A DNA stretch of 18,572 nucleotides from an uncultured Pseudomonas sp. (GTDB lineage Bacteria > Pseudomonadota > Gammaproteobacteria > Pseudomonadales > Pseudomonadaceae), in assembly GCA_946886875.1 (NCBI GenBank), contig CAMPJN010000021.1, positions 1-18,572 on the forward strand. Direction: 5' to 3'. Shown piece after piece: positions 1-9,174 of the stretch. Position 1 is the first letter of the stretch. Every line of letters begins with the position of its first letter. The translations under genes and the position numbers were made by a program. The notes below the pieces were generated by a model. It searched no databases and was not told the origin of the DNA. It saw nothing but the letters and a program-made list of their open reading frames with translations.

Positions 1-1238
1 CGCCACTCGTGCAGCCCTTGGCTGGGCTGGCTGTCGAAATCGTCCAGGCGCGCCCAGGGCTTGCTCGGGTCGGCCTGTGCTTGCGCCAATGCTTGATCGG
101 CGCGGCCGATTACCTGGGCGAGCTCTTCGCCGGGACGGAACGCGCCAATGCCGATATGCGCTACCGGCGTGCAGTCGCTGGCACCGGTCTGGCGCAGGCT
201 TTCCAGGCTCTCATGCAGCTCCTGGCCGAGTTGTTCGGCTTCCTCGCGGCCCAGGCCGGGGGCGAGCAGGGTGAATTCGCCGCCGCGACTGCGCGAGGCC
301 AGCCAATTGGCCCGTTTGGGCTGCATGAGCAGGCGCTTGAGCTGTACCCCGGTGCTGCAAATCAGCGCGTCGGTGCGCTGGCCGCCGAGGCGTTGGTTGA
401 GCCCGGCGAGGTCGTTGATCCGCAGCAGCACCAGATAACCCTCGGTGTTTTGCTCGGTCTGCAACAGTTGGTTGGCCAGGTTGATATCGAACAAGCGGCG
501 GTTGGCCAAGCCGGTAAGGCTGTCCTGGTAGGCGGCTTCACGGAGTTTTTCGCTGCGCGCGGCCTCTTCGGCGAATAGGGTTTTGAGTTTTTCCACCATC
601 TGGTTCATCGCCATCACCACGCGCTTCAATTCCGGCGTACGCGGCACTTGCGGCATGCTGAGGAACTCGCGACGGCTGATGGCATGGGCCTGTTGCACCA
701 TGTCGTCGAGCGGGCGCAATTGAGTGCGCAGTAGCCAGCCGCCGAGGATGGCGCTGAGCAAACCGCACAGCAGCAGCCAGAGCAGGCTGCCGATGGCGCT
801 GTCCCACAGCTTGGCCAGAGCGAACTGTGGATGGCTGAGCACCTCCACCCGCGCGGCCTGTTCCCAGCCGCGCATGATCAGCGCATCGCCGCCTTGCGGT
901 TGTAGGTCGACCAGCTCGGCGAACCACTCCGGCACCTTGTCGCTGGTGCTGCTGCTGTAACGTTCGACCACCACCTCGCCGCCGGGAATGCGTACCACGC
1001 GGATGCTGGCGAAATAGCCGCTGTCGAAGATCGAGCTGACCATCAACTCGATCATCGCCGGGTCGTCGACATGCGGCGTCATCGACAAGCCCAGAGCGGT
1101 TGCTGCGTCTTGGGCGTGTGATTGCAGCTGGCTGATCAACTGCTCGCGGGAGTTCTCCACTCCGGCGATAAAACTGCCGGTGAAGGCCACCACCAGAAAT
1201 AGGCAGATGGCGAGAAATAGTTGTTTGAGTAAGGACAT
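1..1238 (-). CDS. lapD: LapD, inner-membrane c-di-GMP receptor (C-terminus outside window)
   Basis: LapD binds cytoplasmic c-di-GMP through a degenerate EAL domain and then holds the periplasmic protease LapG, which protects the large surface adhesin from cleavage. About 412 residues are visible: a membrane helix at 5-25, a periplasmic domain at about 26-148, a second helix at about 149-170, a HAMP linker at about 170-222 and a GGDEF-type domain from about 235. The GGDEF signature reads RGGEF (318-322), a degenerate form that fits a receptor rather than an active cyclase. Trp125 in the periplasmic stretch IMRGWEQ coincides with the residue known to be needed for LapG capture in P. fluorescens LapD. 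The EAL domain lies beyond position 1. The ATG at 1238 was chosen because AGGAGA overlaps the lapG stop just upstream. The gene follows lapG after 9 bases, so the two are almost certainly cotranscribed. Confidence 0.94.
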   Translation of the reverse strand, partial: MSLLKQLFLAICLFLVVAFTGSFIAGVENSREQLISQLQSHAQDAATALGLSMTPHVDDPAMIELMVSSIFDSGYFASIRVVRIPGGEVVVERYSSSTSDKVPEWFAELVDLQPQGGDALIMRGWEQAARVEVLSHPQFALAKLWDSAIGSLLWLLLCGLLSAILGGWLLRTQLRPLDDMVQQAHAISRREFLSMPQVPRTPELKRVVMAMNQMVEKLKTLFAEEAARSEKLREAAYQDSLTGLANRRLFDINLANQLLQTEQNTEGYLVLLRINDLAGLNQRLGGQRTDALICSTGVQLKRLLMQPKRANWLASRSRGGEFTLLAPGLGREEAEQLGQELHESLESLRQTGASDCTPVAHIGIGAFRPGEELAQVIGRADQALAQAQADPSKPWARLDDFDSQPSQGLHEW

Positions 1239-1247
1239 AGGGTTCTC

Positions 1248-1940
1248 CTAGCCTTCGCCGATGGCGAAGCCCTCCGCGCGCATTTTTTGTAATAGATCCT
1301 GCCAGCGCGACAGCTTTTTGCTGTCACTCTTCTTGCTGTTCGAGCCCGGCAGGTACAGGCCCTCGGCGTTGAAGGCGTAGACCGGCAAGAGGTCTTTACG
1401 CTGCGACGCCGGGCGGATTTCGCCGATCAGGTTGTCCAGCACCAAAGGCTCTGCGGTCGGGCTGGAATAGTAGGTCAGGACCATATGCGCCTGATTCTGC
1501 CGCAGCGCTTTGACGTAGGTGATGCGCAGCTTCTCGCTGGGTATGCCGAGGCGACGCAGAGTGAAATATTTGGCGATGGAGTAGTCCTCGCAGTCGCCGG
1601 CACCCTTGACCAGCGCTTCGATCGGCGTCGCCCAATAATCGTTGGCGCGCCATAGGCGAATGTCGTCGGTAAAGCGCAGCTGGCGATTGAAAAAGCGATT
1701 GACCTCGGCAAGCTGCTGTTTTTCCGCCAGGCCAGTACTGCTTTGGATCAGCTCGTCCCAGGCCTGGATGCGCTGTTCGGCCGCGCCCAGGTTGCCGTAG
1801 CGGCTCTGCGCTTTTTCGATGATCAGGGCGAATTCCCAGTTGGCCAGGGCGCTGCCCAAACCGATCAACAGCAACGCGCAGACGAGTCGCAGCACAACGC
1901 TGCGTGTCGCTCGGCCGGGTTGGCGCTGGCGTGGCTGCAT
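1248..1940 (-). CDS. lapG: LapG, periplasmic cysteine protease of the biofilm adhesin switch
   Basis: LapG is a calcium-dependent, transglutaminase-like cysteine protease (DUF920/peptidase C93) that clips the N-terminus of a LapA-type adhesin when c-di-GMP falls, releasing cells from biofilm. The 230-residue protein has an N-terminal hydrophobic segment at about 15-33 (signal anchor or signal peptide). It also has the catalytic set Cys117 (GAGDCEDYS), His152 (QAHMVLTYY) and Asp169 (LVLDNL). The ATG at 1940 was preferred over an in-frame ATG at 2093. The extra 51 residues lack family character and would bury the signal segment, while AGAGG lies 8 bases before the chosen start. It is the first gene of the lapG-lapD pair. 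No LapA-type adhesin is in the window, so the substrate must be encoded elsewhere. Confidence 0.95.
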   Translation of the reverse strand: MQPRQRQPGRATRSVVLRLVCALLLIGLGSALANWEFALIIEKAQSRYGNLGAAEQRIQAWDELIQSSTGLAEKQQLAEVNRFFNRQLRFTDDIRLWRANDYWATPIEALVKGAGDCEDYSIAKYFTLRRLGIPSEKLRITYVKALRQNQAHMVLTYYSSPTAEPLVLDNLIGEIRPASQRKDLLPVYAFNAEGLYLPGSNSKKSDSKKLSRWQDLLQKMRAEGFAIGEG

Positions 1941-2079
1941 CGGCCGTGCCTCTGCTGGGAATGCAGAAAGTTTAGGTGCTACCCAGGGTTTTTGCCGGGT
2001 GTTTGCAGTGGCATTGCGATATTGCCGCGCCCCCGGTAACGCTCTTCCGGATTGCTTCCGGGCTACAAGGCTGGCTTTT

Positions 2080-2156
2080 GTAGGGGGCGACATGGCGAAG
2101 CCTTGTCCACCGCTAGCTGCCCAATGGCGGACAAGCCTTCGGCATGTCCGCCCGAC
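2080..2156. repeat. Long imperfect inverted repeat between ybaN-like gene and lapG
   Basis: Two arms of about 31 bases (2080-2111 and 2126-2156) are imperfect reverse complements around a 14-base loop. Both contain GACATG, CGAAG and CTTGTCC elements in the same order when one arm is reverse-complemented, and both begin with a GT.GGG motif. It lies 27 bases past the stop of the DUF454 gene, so as RNA it could form a long hairpin that ends or stabilises that transcript. It may also be a degenerate member of the GTAGGG... repeat family seen at 13444 and 18196. There is no T-run, so it is not a textbook terminator. Confidence 0.6.
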
Positions 2157-2182
2157 GAGGCTTACGGCTTATCACTGACTAT

Positions 2183-2599
2183 TTATTGATCAATCGGGCG
2201 TTCGGCGGTCGCCAGGGTTTTTTGCTTGAGAATGTACAGGCTGACCAACACCGCGCTGCTGAGCATAAACAAGCGCGCCCAGAGCATCGGTACCAGGTAG
2301 CAGGACAGGCCGATGCTGGCCCACATCAGGCCGATGCTATAGACCTTGGCCTTGAGCGGCAGGCCATTGCCGTCGAGGTAGTCGCGAATCCACGGGCCAA
2401 GCTTGGGGTGGCAGACCAGCCACAGGTAGAAGCGCTTGGAGCTGCGCACGAAGCAGGCAGCCGCGAGCAGGAGGAAGGGGGTGGTCGGCAGCACCGGCAG
2501 AAAAATCCCGACCACGCCCAACACCACGCTCAGCCAACCGATGGTCAGCAGGGCGTAGCGAATGGCGGGGTTGGGATGCTCTACGGTTTGCCGCGCCAT
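2183..2599 (-). CDS. YbaN-like DUF454 inner-membrane protein
   Basis: A 138-residue protein of the DUF454 (YbaN) family, whose biochemical function is not established. The family signature is clear: a first membrane segment runs into GIFLPVLPTTPFLLLAAACF (about residues 32-51), followed by a short conserved polar stretch (FVRSSKRFYLWL...HPKLGPWIRDY) and two further hydrophobic segments at about 88-124. The start was set at the ATG at 2599. A longer in-frame reading from 2662 would overlap the end of the YecA-like gene and add a basic, non-hydrophobic leader. No strong Shine-Dalgarno is seen. The gene starts 16 bases after the YecA-like stop, so translation may be coupled. Confidence 0.85.
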   Translation of the reverse strand: MARQTVEHPNPAIRYALLTIGWLSVVLGVVGIFLPVLPTTPFLLLAAACFVRSSKRFYLWLVCHPKLGPWIRDYLDGNGLPLKAKVYSIGLMWASIGLSCYLVPMLWARLFMLSSAVLVSLYILKQKTLATAERPIDQ

Positions 2600-2615
2600 A
2601 GGCGGGGGCACGGGC

Positions 2616-3203
2616 TTAGTGGTGGCGTGGCTTGAGCAGCGCGGGCTTTTCTTCCGGCGCATTGCACAGCAGAAACAGCGCGGTCAGCAGCTCGGGGATC
2701 TGTTCGACCATGCTGTCCACCAGGTCGCGGTCACTGGCGATTTCGGCGAATTCCGGCTGCTCGTCGAACAGACCGGAGCCGACCATGATCGGCAGCAGCA
2801 ATTCGCTGACTTCGTCTTCGGCGTCGTCGAACCAGGCCGCTTCGCGCAGGAACACCCCTTCCATAAAGCCGATGCACCAGCCGCGCAGTTCGGAGTCGTC
2901 CGGATCTTCGCCGAGGTCGAGTTCACAAGGCACTTCAGGGTCGTCGTCGCTGGCCAGTTGGCGGGCGATATGGGCTTGCAGTTGCACCAGGGTGGCTTCG
3001 ATGTCATCGCGCTCGGCGTCGCTGCGGTAATGCGGCGGCTCGGAGAACAGAGCGTCGATCCATTCGCGCTGCGGAACCTGATCCGGGCAGATCGACAGGG
3101 CGGTGAGGTAACCGTGGGCGGCCACATAGTCCAGGGCCTCTTCATGCAACTCATCGGCGTCGAGGAAGGCTTGCAGGCGGGACAATTGCTCGGCGAAGGA
3201 CAT
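2616..3203 (-). CDS. YecA/YgfB (UPF0149) family protein
   Basis: A 195-residue acidic, helical cytoplasmic protein of the UPF0149 family. The N-terminal motif AAHGYLTALSICPD (about 28-41) and the later GWCIGFMEGV (about 107-116) are the two hallmark blocks. The C-terminus lacks the cysteine-rich SEC-C metal-binding tail of E. coli YecA and ends in two histidines. Members have no well-defined biochemical role, although in P. aeruginosa a YgfB relative acts in regulation of beta-lactam resistance. This protein is not close enough by eye to claim that function. The start at 3203 is the first ATG that fits the family, with only weak AAGG upstream. A short palindromic stretch (CTGGA...TCCAG near 3232-3247) sits in the leader. 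It is probably cotranscribed with the DUF454 gene. Confidence 0.88.
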   Translation of the reverse strand: MSFAEQLSRLQAFLDADELHEEALDYVAAHGYLTALSICPDQVPQREWIDALFSEPPHYRSDAERDDIEATLVQLQAHIARQLASDDDPEVPCELDLGEDPDDSELRGWCIGFMEGVFLREAAWFDDAEDEVSELLLPIMVGSGLFDEQPEFAEIASDRDLVDSMVEQIPELLTALFLLCNAPEEKPALLKPRHH

Positions 3204-3331
3204 CGGAGGCTACCTTGAAGAAGTAAACGAGGCTGGATTCTAGTCCAGACCCGTTACAGCGGCCATAGTTCTAGGCAAATCGGGACAAATGCACGACAAA
3301 AATCCATAGGAACCGCCCGCGCAAGCCGCTG

Positions 3332-3357
3332 GCCGGATGGCGGGCATCCCGTCCGGC
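3332..3357. terminator. GC-rich hairpin at the 3' end of the exported-protein gene
   Basis: GCCGGA (3332-3337) pairs with TCCGGC (3352-3357), and inside it CGGG pairs with CCCG around a CAT loop, leaving a three-base bulge. The hairpin begins in the stop codon of the minus-strand gene at 3357. No U-run follows on that strand, so it may protect the transcript end rather than terminate on its own. Confidence 0.45.
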
Positions 3358-4169
3358 TATTCGCCCAAGGGCGCGCGCTCGAGAATTTCCTCGGGCCTGA
3401 CCGGGTTGCGATAGCCACTCAGGGTCGGATCGTAGGTTTCGTAGGGCATGTCGTAATACTGTCCCGTCGCCGGATCGAGGCTGCGTTCATAGCCCAGCAT
3501 GGCCTCGCTGCGGTCGCGGGAGAGGCTGTCGCCGGAGCTGCTGCGTGCTTCCCAGGCGCGGTTGTAGTCGCCAGAGATGTAATCGTGGGAAATCGGCCCC
3601 GGCAGCACCACCTGATCGACCCCCGCGACCTGTCGTGGGTTGGTGATCACCACGGTTTCCGCCACCGCGGGCAACCAGTAGCGGGCCTGTTGCCAGTTCG
3701 CCGTGGAGGACTGGTAAGAACGGATAAACGCCGAATATTGCCCCCAGCCCTGCAGGATGCCCACAGTGGCGTGGGCTTGAGCCGGTTTGCCACGGTAGAG
3801 GAAACTCATCTGCGCCTCGATCACCTGCCACTGCAAGCCCATCACGCCGGGGAAGGGCGGCAGGGGGCTGGTTGCATGGATCTGTGGATTCTGCAGGTCG
3901 GGGGTGGAGTTGAGCACGAACTGCAGAAACTGCTCCGGAAGCACCTGACCGAAACCACCGACCAGCAGCGCGAAGGAGGCGCCGGTCACCTGGTCCGGCG
4001 CCATCATATCCACCCCATTGGTCGTCTCGTTGGCCGTCCAGCCCTGGGGCATCGAATATTTGAAGTAGTGACCCTGGTGTACCTGCAGCGCCGGGCGCTG
4101 GTTCTGCGCCATCGCCGTGGCGCAAGCGCTGATCAGGAGGAGACCGCACAGAAGCTGCTTAGTGATCAT
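3357..4169 (-). CDS. Exported protein of unknown function, possible PsbP/MOG1-like fold
   Basis: I do not recognise this 270-residue protein. Residues 1-21 form a secretion signal: Lys4, a hydrophobic core at 6-15, then either an AMA/Q type I cleavage site at 21/22 or a lipobox-like ISAC with Cys16. The second reading would make it a lipoprotein and cannot be excluded. Residues about 34-175 begin HYFKYSMPQGWTANET and continue with short beta-like blocks. That resembles PsbP/MOG1/DUF1795-type domains by pattern only. The last 80 residues are charged and tyrosine-rich (ERSLDPATGQYYDMPYETYD). It starts at the ATG at 4169 with AGGCGG 7 bases upstream. It is transcribed away from recQ, from a shared intergenic region of about 160 bases. 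Its function and the link to recQ are unknown. Confidence 0.8.
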   Translation of the reverse strand: MITKQLLCGLLLISACATAMAQNQRPALQVHQGHYFKYSMPQGWTANETTNGVDMMAPDQVTGASFALLVGGFGQVLPEQFLQFVLNSTPDLQNPQIHATSPLPPFPGVMGLQWQVIEAQMSFLYRGKPAQAHATVGILQGWGQYSAFIRSYQSSTANWQQARYWLPAVAETVVITNPRQVAGVDQVVLPGPISHDYISGDYNRAWEARSSSGDSLSRDRSEAMLGYERSLDPATGQYYDMPYETYDPTLSGYRNPVRPEEILERAPLGE

Positions 4170-4297
4170 CGACTACCGCCTAAATGGGTTGATTGAGTAG
4201 TTATAGATCAGCACCCGCGCAGGTTCTATGTCCTGAGCCAAACGCAGCTCCGGCGCCGCGCTGCGAAACGCCGACAGACCCTGACCGAACAGGTGCG

Positions 4298-4303
4298 TAT
4301 AAT
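4298..4303 (+). promoter_or_regulatory. Candidate -10 element of the recQ promoter
   Basis: A perfect TATAAT lies 25 bases before the recQ ATG. No good TTGACA-like -35 is found at 16-18 bases upstream (the nearest is a weak CAGACC), so the promoter may rely on another element or an activator. Confidence 0.5.
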
Positions 4304-4328
4304 GCCGGGCTCGTTTCGGAGACCTTTC

Positions 4329-6455
<2,127 letters not shown>

Positions 6456-6520
6456 TCTATGCTTTGGGTGACCTGTTCCTTTTGCCGGGTGCCAAATGTC
6501 GCCAGCTGTGTTGCACTGGG

Positions 6521-6745
6521 CAGGCCCTTGAAAAGCGTAGGCGAGGCAGGCAAGACAAGGCAAAAACAGGTGAGGAAGCGGACTGGGCTCGCACGCGAGT
6601 TTACTGCTGTAAATGAGCATTACTCGCTTCGCTCGCCCTGCGGGCCGCGCTGAAGCGCGTTAGCCGCAAGCGGCTTACCGAGCCTGTTTTTAACGCCCCT
6701 CTCTTTTATCAAGAGGGCCAACGCAGATAGTTTTTCAACGGCCTG
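6521..6745. mobile_element. MITE-like non-autonomous inverted-repeat element between recQ and hsbD
   Basis: The gene-free gap 6456-6785 is mostly this structured element. CAGGCCCTTGAAAA (6521-6534) and TTTTCAACGGCCTG (6732-6745) are terminal inverted repeats matching at 13 of 14 positions. The TIR resembles the ...GTTGAAAAA ends of several insertion-sequence families. Inside is a second inverted pair, AAAAACAGG (6562-6570) and CCTGTTTTT (6683-6691). There are also several perfect small hairpins: GCGAGT/ACTCGC with inner TTTAC/GTAAA (6595-6627), CGCGCT/AGCGCG (6646-6659), AGCCGC/GCGGCT (6662-6675) and CCCTCT/AGAGGG (6697-6717). A related arm, GACCTGTTCCTTTTGCC (6470-6486), suggests the repeat extends further left. 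No transposase ORF and no clear target duplication were seen. The remainder of the gap holds only the hsbD leader. Confidence 0.55.
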
Positions 6746-6785
6746 TTAGCTGAATACCCTGGCAACGCATCCCGAGGAGGTCCCG

Positions 6786-7946
6786 ATGCCGTCCTCTCAC
6801 GCCTGGCTAGACGATGTCCGCGCCAGCCCCTGTGCCGAACAGCTCGAGGCCGGGTTTCGTTCATTGCGCTTCAAACCACTGCTCGAAGGTGAATACCGCG
6901 AGCATATGCTGGGCGGCACCTATGGTTTCAAGCGCATCGCGCTCTATGCCGGCATTCTGCTGTGGCTGATGTTCGCCGCATTCGATTTCATCCTGCTGCA
7001 AAGCCACGTGATCTGGTGGGTATTCGCCGTGCGCATGGCGGTTCTGGCCATGCTGTTGGTATTCCTCGGGCTGTTTATCCAGCGCCGGCACACGCATCTG
7101 CTGCAGCCGCTGACGGTGGTGAGCATCCTCGCGCTAGGGGTCGGCGCCTCCGTGGTGGTCGGTATCGCCCATATCACCCACCCGGCCTATCCCTACGAAG
7201 GCTTATTGCTGATCTGCATGGCGGCCTACTTTCTGGTCGGCCTGCGCTTGAGCGAGGCCTTGACCTGTTCGCTGGCGATACTGCTGGTGTACGTCGCCAT
7301 GGAGCTGGCGGTGGATGTGCCGCTGGCGCGGCTGGCCAGCAACATGCTGTTCCTGGTGATCGGCAACCTGATGGGGGCGATAGGTTGTTACCTGCTGGAG
7401 TACAAATCCCGCGAGCATTTTCTGGTCAGCCGCTTGATGCGCGTGTTGGCCGATCACGACAGCCTGACCGGGCTGCACAACAGGCGCAGCTTCAATCGCC
7501 AGTTCGAGCGGTTATTGCGTCAGGCGCAACGCGAAGGCCATACCCTGGCGCTGCTGTTGTGCGATATCGACCATTTCAAGGCCTATAACGACCGCTATGG
7601 CCATCAGGCTGGCGATAAGGTGCTGGAACGCATCGGCGAGCTGCTCGCCGCCGCGGCACGGAGGCCGTTGGATATGGCGGTGCGCCTGGGTGGGGAAGAG
7701 TTTGCACTGTTGCTGTACGACAGCGATCAGGCGCAAGCGCGGCAATGCGCCGAGGCGCTGTGCGCCAGCCTGGAGCAACTGGCCATCGAGCACCTGGGCT
7801 CGGATACCGCCGACCGGGTGACCATGTCGATTGGCGTCGCCTGCCTGCAACCCGGGGAGTCCGGCTCCTTGGCCCAGCTCTACGAGGGCGCGGACCGTGC
7901 CCTGTATAAAGCCAAGGCCGCTGGGCGTAATCAGGTGATGAGCTAG
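6786..7946 (+). CDS. hsbD: Membrane GGDEF diguanylate cyclase, HsbD-like
   Basis: A 386-residue c-di-GMP synthase. After a soluble N-terminus of about 50 residues come roughly six membrane segments (about 51-72, 76-98, 107-128, 138-154, 158-175, 185-204). A C-terminal GGDEF domain follows, beginning at DHDSLTGLHNRRSF (223-236). The active-site motif is GGEEF (302-306), and the inhibitory I-site RPLD (293-296) lies exactly five residues before it. Both catalysis and product inhibition therefore look intact. The metal-binding segment CDIDHFKAYNDRYGH (259-273) is canonical. GAGGAGG just before the ATG at 6786 is a strong ribosome site. A cyclase immediately after recQ is the arrangement I recall for P. 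aeruginosa recQ-hsbD (PA3344-PA3343), where HsbD acts in the HptB/HsbR/HsbA motility-biofilm pathway. The pathway assignment is inferred from synteny; no hpt or hsb partner is in the window. Confidence 0.88.
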   Translation: MPSSHAWLDDVRASPCAEQLEAGFRSLRFKPLLEGEYREHMLGGTYGFKRIALYAGILLWLMFAAFDFILLQSHVIWWVFAVRMAVLAMLLVFLGLFIQRRHTHLLQPLTVVSILALGVGASVVVGIAHITHPAYPYEGLLLICMAAYFLVGLRLSEALTCSLAILLVYVAMELAVDVPLARLASNMLFLVIGNLMGAIGCYLLEYKSREHFLVSRLMRVLADHDSLTGLHNRRSFNRQFERLLRQAQREGHTLALLLCDIDHFKAYNDRYGHQAGDKVLERIGELLAAAARRPLDMAVRLGGEEFALLLYDSDQAQARQCAEALCASLEQLAIEHLGSDTADRVTMSIGVACLQPGESGSLAQLYEGADRALYKAKAAGRNQVMS

Positions 7947-8045
7947 GCTTGGCCGGTTTCGTCTCTGTAGCTGTCGTTTACGGTGACTGCGCAGTTGTAG
8001 CCCCGGTGCTAGCATCGTGGCCATTTTTGCGCTAACGGACTTTCC

Positions 8046-9062
8046 ATGGATTACCTGATCAAAGCCAACGGCCAGGCGCATTACGGCATATTTGCCGAGG
8101 CCCCCAAGCTGATCAATTACCGCGATTTCGATTTCCGTTCGGCGATGGGCAGGCGCCTCGGCGCTCTGGCCAAATGGCGGCGTTTCCATCAATTCCAGTA
8201 TTTCGGGCTGATCAGCGAGGAGTTGATCGGTGGCTGCGCTCTGGCCAATCTAAGCCTGCTCGGAGTCGGTTTCGTCTACCTGTTCCATCCGTCCAGCGGG
8301 CGGATGATCGAACGTCAGTTCAAACTGCCCCTGGGCATGGGCACGGATTTTTCGCAGCGGCCGCAGGACGGTGTCTGTGAGCTGCGCAGCGGGCGCAATC
8401 TGCTGCGTTTCGAAAACAGCGATTCACCACGGCAGAAGCGCCTGCTGGTCGAGTTGGACGACGGCACGCGCATCGATGCCAGTTTCTCCGAGCAGCAGCC
8501 GGCTTTTCAGGCCATGTGCCTGAACACCCCGTGCGCGGCGAACGGCTGGGTCTACGCCCAGAAAGTTGCGGGTGTGCGTTGCCAAGGCTCTGTGCTCAGC
8601 AGCCTCGGCGAATTCGACCTGAGCGCGATCGATGCCTTTGCCCATCACGATTGGTCGGCCGGCTATATGCGCCCCGAAACCTGTTGGAACTGGGCCTGCC
8701 TGTCCGGCCAGGCCGGCGCGCAGCGGGTCGGCTTGAACCTGTCCTGCGGGGTCAATGAAACCAGTTTCACGGAAAATTGTTTCTGGCTCGATGGCGAGCT
8801 AATCAAGGTCGATACGGTGCGTTTCTCCTTCGACCGCGCCAAGCCCATGCAGCCCTGGCAGATCGACTCCCACGACGGCCAGGTACAGCTGCGCTTCGAA
8901 GCCCATGGCCTGCACCAGGAGCGTCTGAATCTGGGCATTCTGGCCAGCAATTTCAAACAGATATTCGGTCGCTTCAGCGGCGTGCTGCGCCCACTTGGCC
9001 GGCCTGAACTGGTCATCGATAACCTCTGGGGCTTCGTCGAGGACCAGTACGTGAAATGGTGA
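8046..9062 (+). CDS. DUF2804 family protein
   Basis: A 338-residue protein that fits the DUF2804 family, which has no assigned biochemical role. Recognition rests on the overall length, the SAGYMRPETCWNWACLSG block (about residues 203-220) and the C-terminal LWGFVEDQYVKW ending. It is rich in beta-type alternating residues and tryptophan, and there is no signal peptide or membrane helix. The ATG at 8046 follows hsbD by about 100 bases, with only a weak CGGA upstream. No terminator is seen between hsbD and this gene, so readthrough is possible. By memory of PAO1 a hypothetical protein sits in the same place between the hsbD and MarR-type genes, so the neighbourhood looks conserved. Confidence 0.82.
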   Translation: MDYLIKANGQAHYGIFAEAPKLINYRDFDFRSAMGRRLGALAKWRRFHQFQYFGLISEELIGGCALANLSLLGVGFVYLFHPSSGRMIERQFKLPLGMGTDFSQRPQDGVCELRSGRNLLRFENSDSPRQKRLLVELDDGTRIDASFSEQQPAFQAMCLNTPCAANGWVYAQKVAGVRCQGSVLSSLGEFDLSAIDAFAHHDWSAGYMRPETCWNWACLSGQAGAQRVGLNLSCGVNETSFTENCFWLDGELIKVDTVRFSFDRAKPMQPWQIDSHDGQVQLRFEAHGLHQERLNLGILASNFKQIFGRFSGVLRPLGRPELVIDNLWGFVEDQYVKW

Positions 9063-9128
9063 GCCCGCAGGCATGACCCTCTATCGCGATCTGCCAGACA
9101 AGTCTTGATCTCATACCCGTGACTATGG

Positions 9129-9147
9129 TTAGCTTGCTAATAATTAG
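9129..9147. promoter_or_regulatory. SlyA-type operator with an overlapping second palindrome
   Basis: TTAGCTTGCTAA (9129-9140) is a perfect inverted repeat. Read on the other strand it is TTAGCAAGCTAA, the consensus site described for Salmonella SlyA. A second perfect palindrome, CTAATAATTAG (9137-9147), overlaps it. The pair lies about 30-45 bases before the start of the SlyA/MarR gene, where bound regulator would cover the promoter. Autoregulation is an inference from position and match. Confidence 0.75.
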
Positions 9148-9174
9148 TTTTTTGATGCTTAGAGTCTTTAATCC

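Noticed and set aside
2144..2635. 163-residue plus-strand frame opposite the DUF454 gene
   Set aside because: Antisense to a clear DUF454 protein; Gln/His/Arg-rich shadow translation.
3232..3247. CTGGA...TCCAG palindrome in front of the YecA-like gene as an operator
   Set aside because: Arms of five bases are short enough to occur by chance, and no regulator or promoter spacing supports it.
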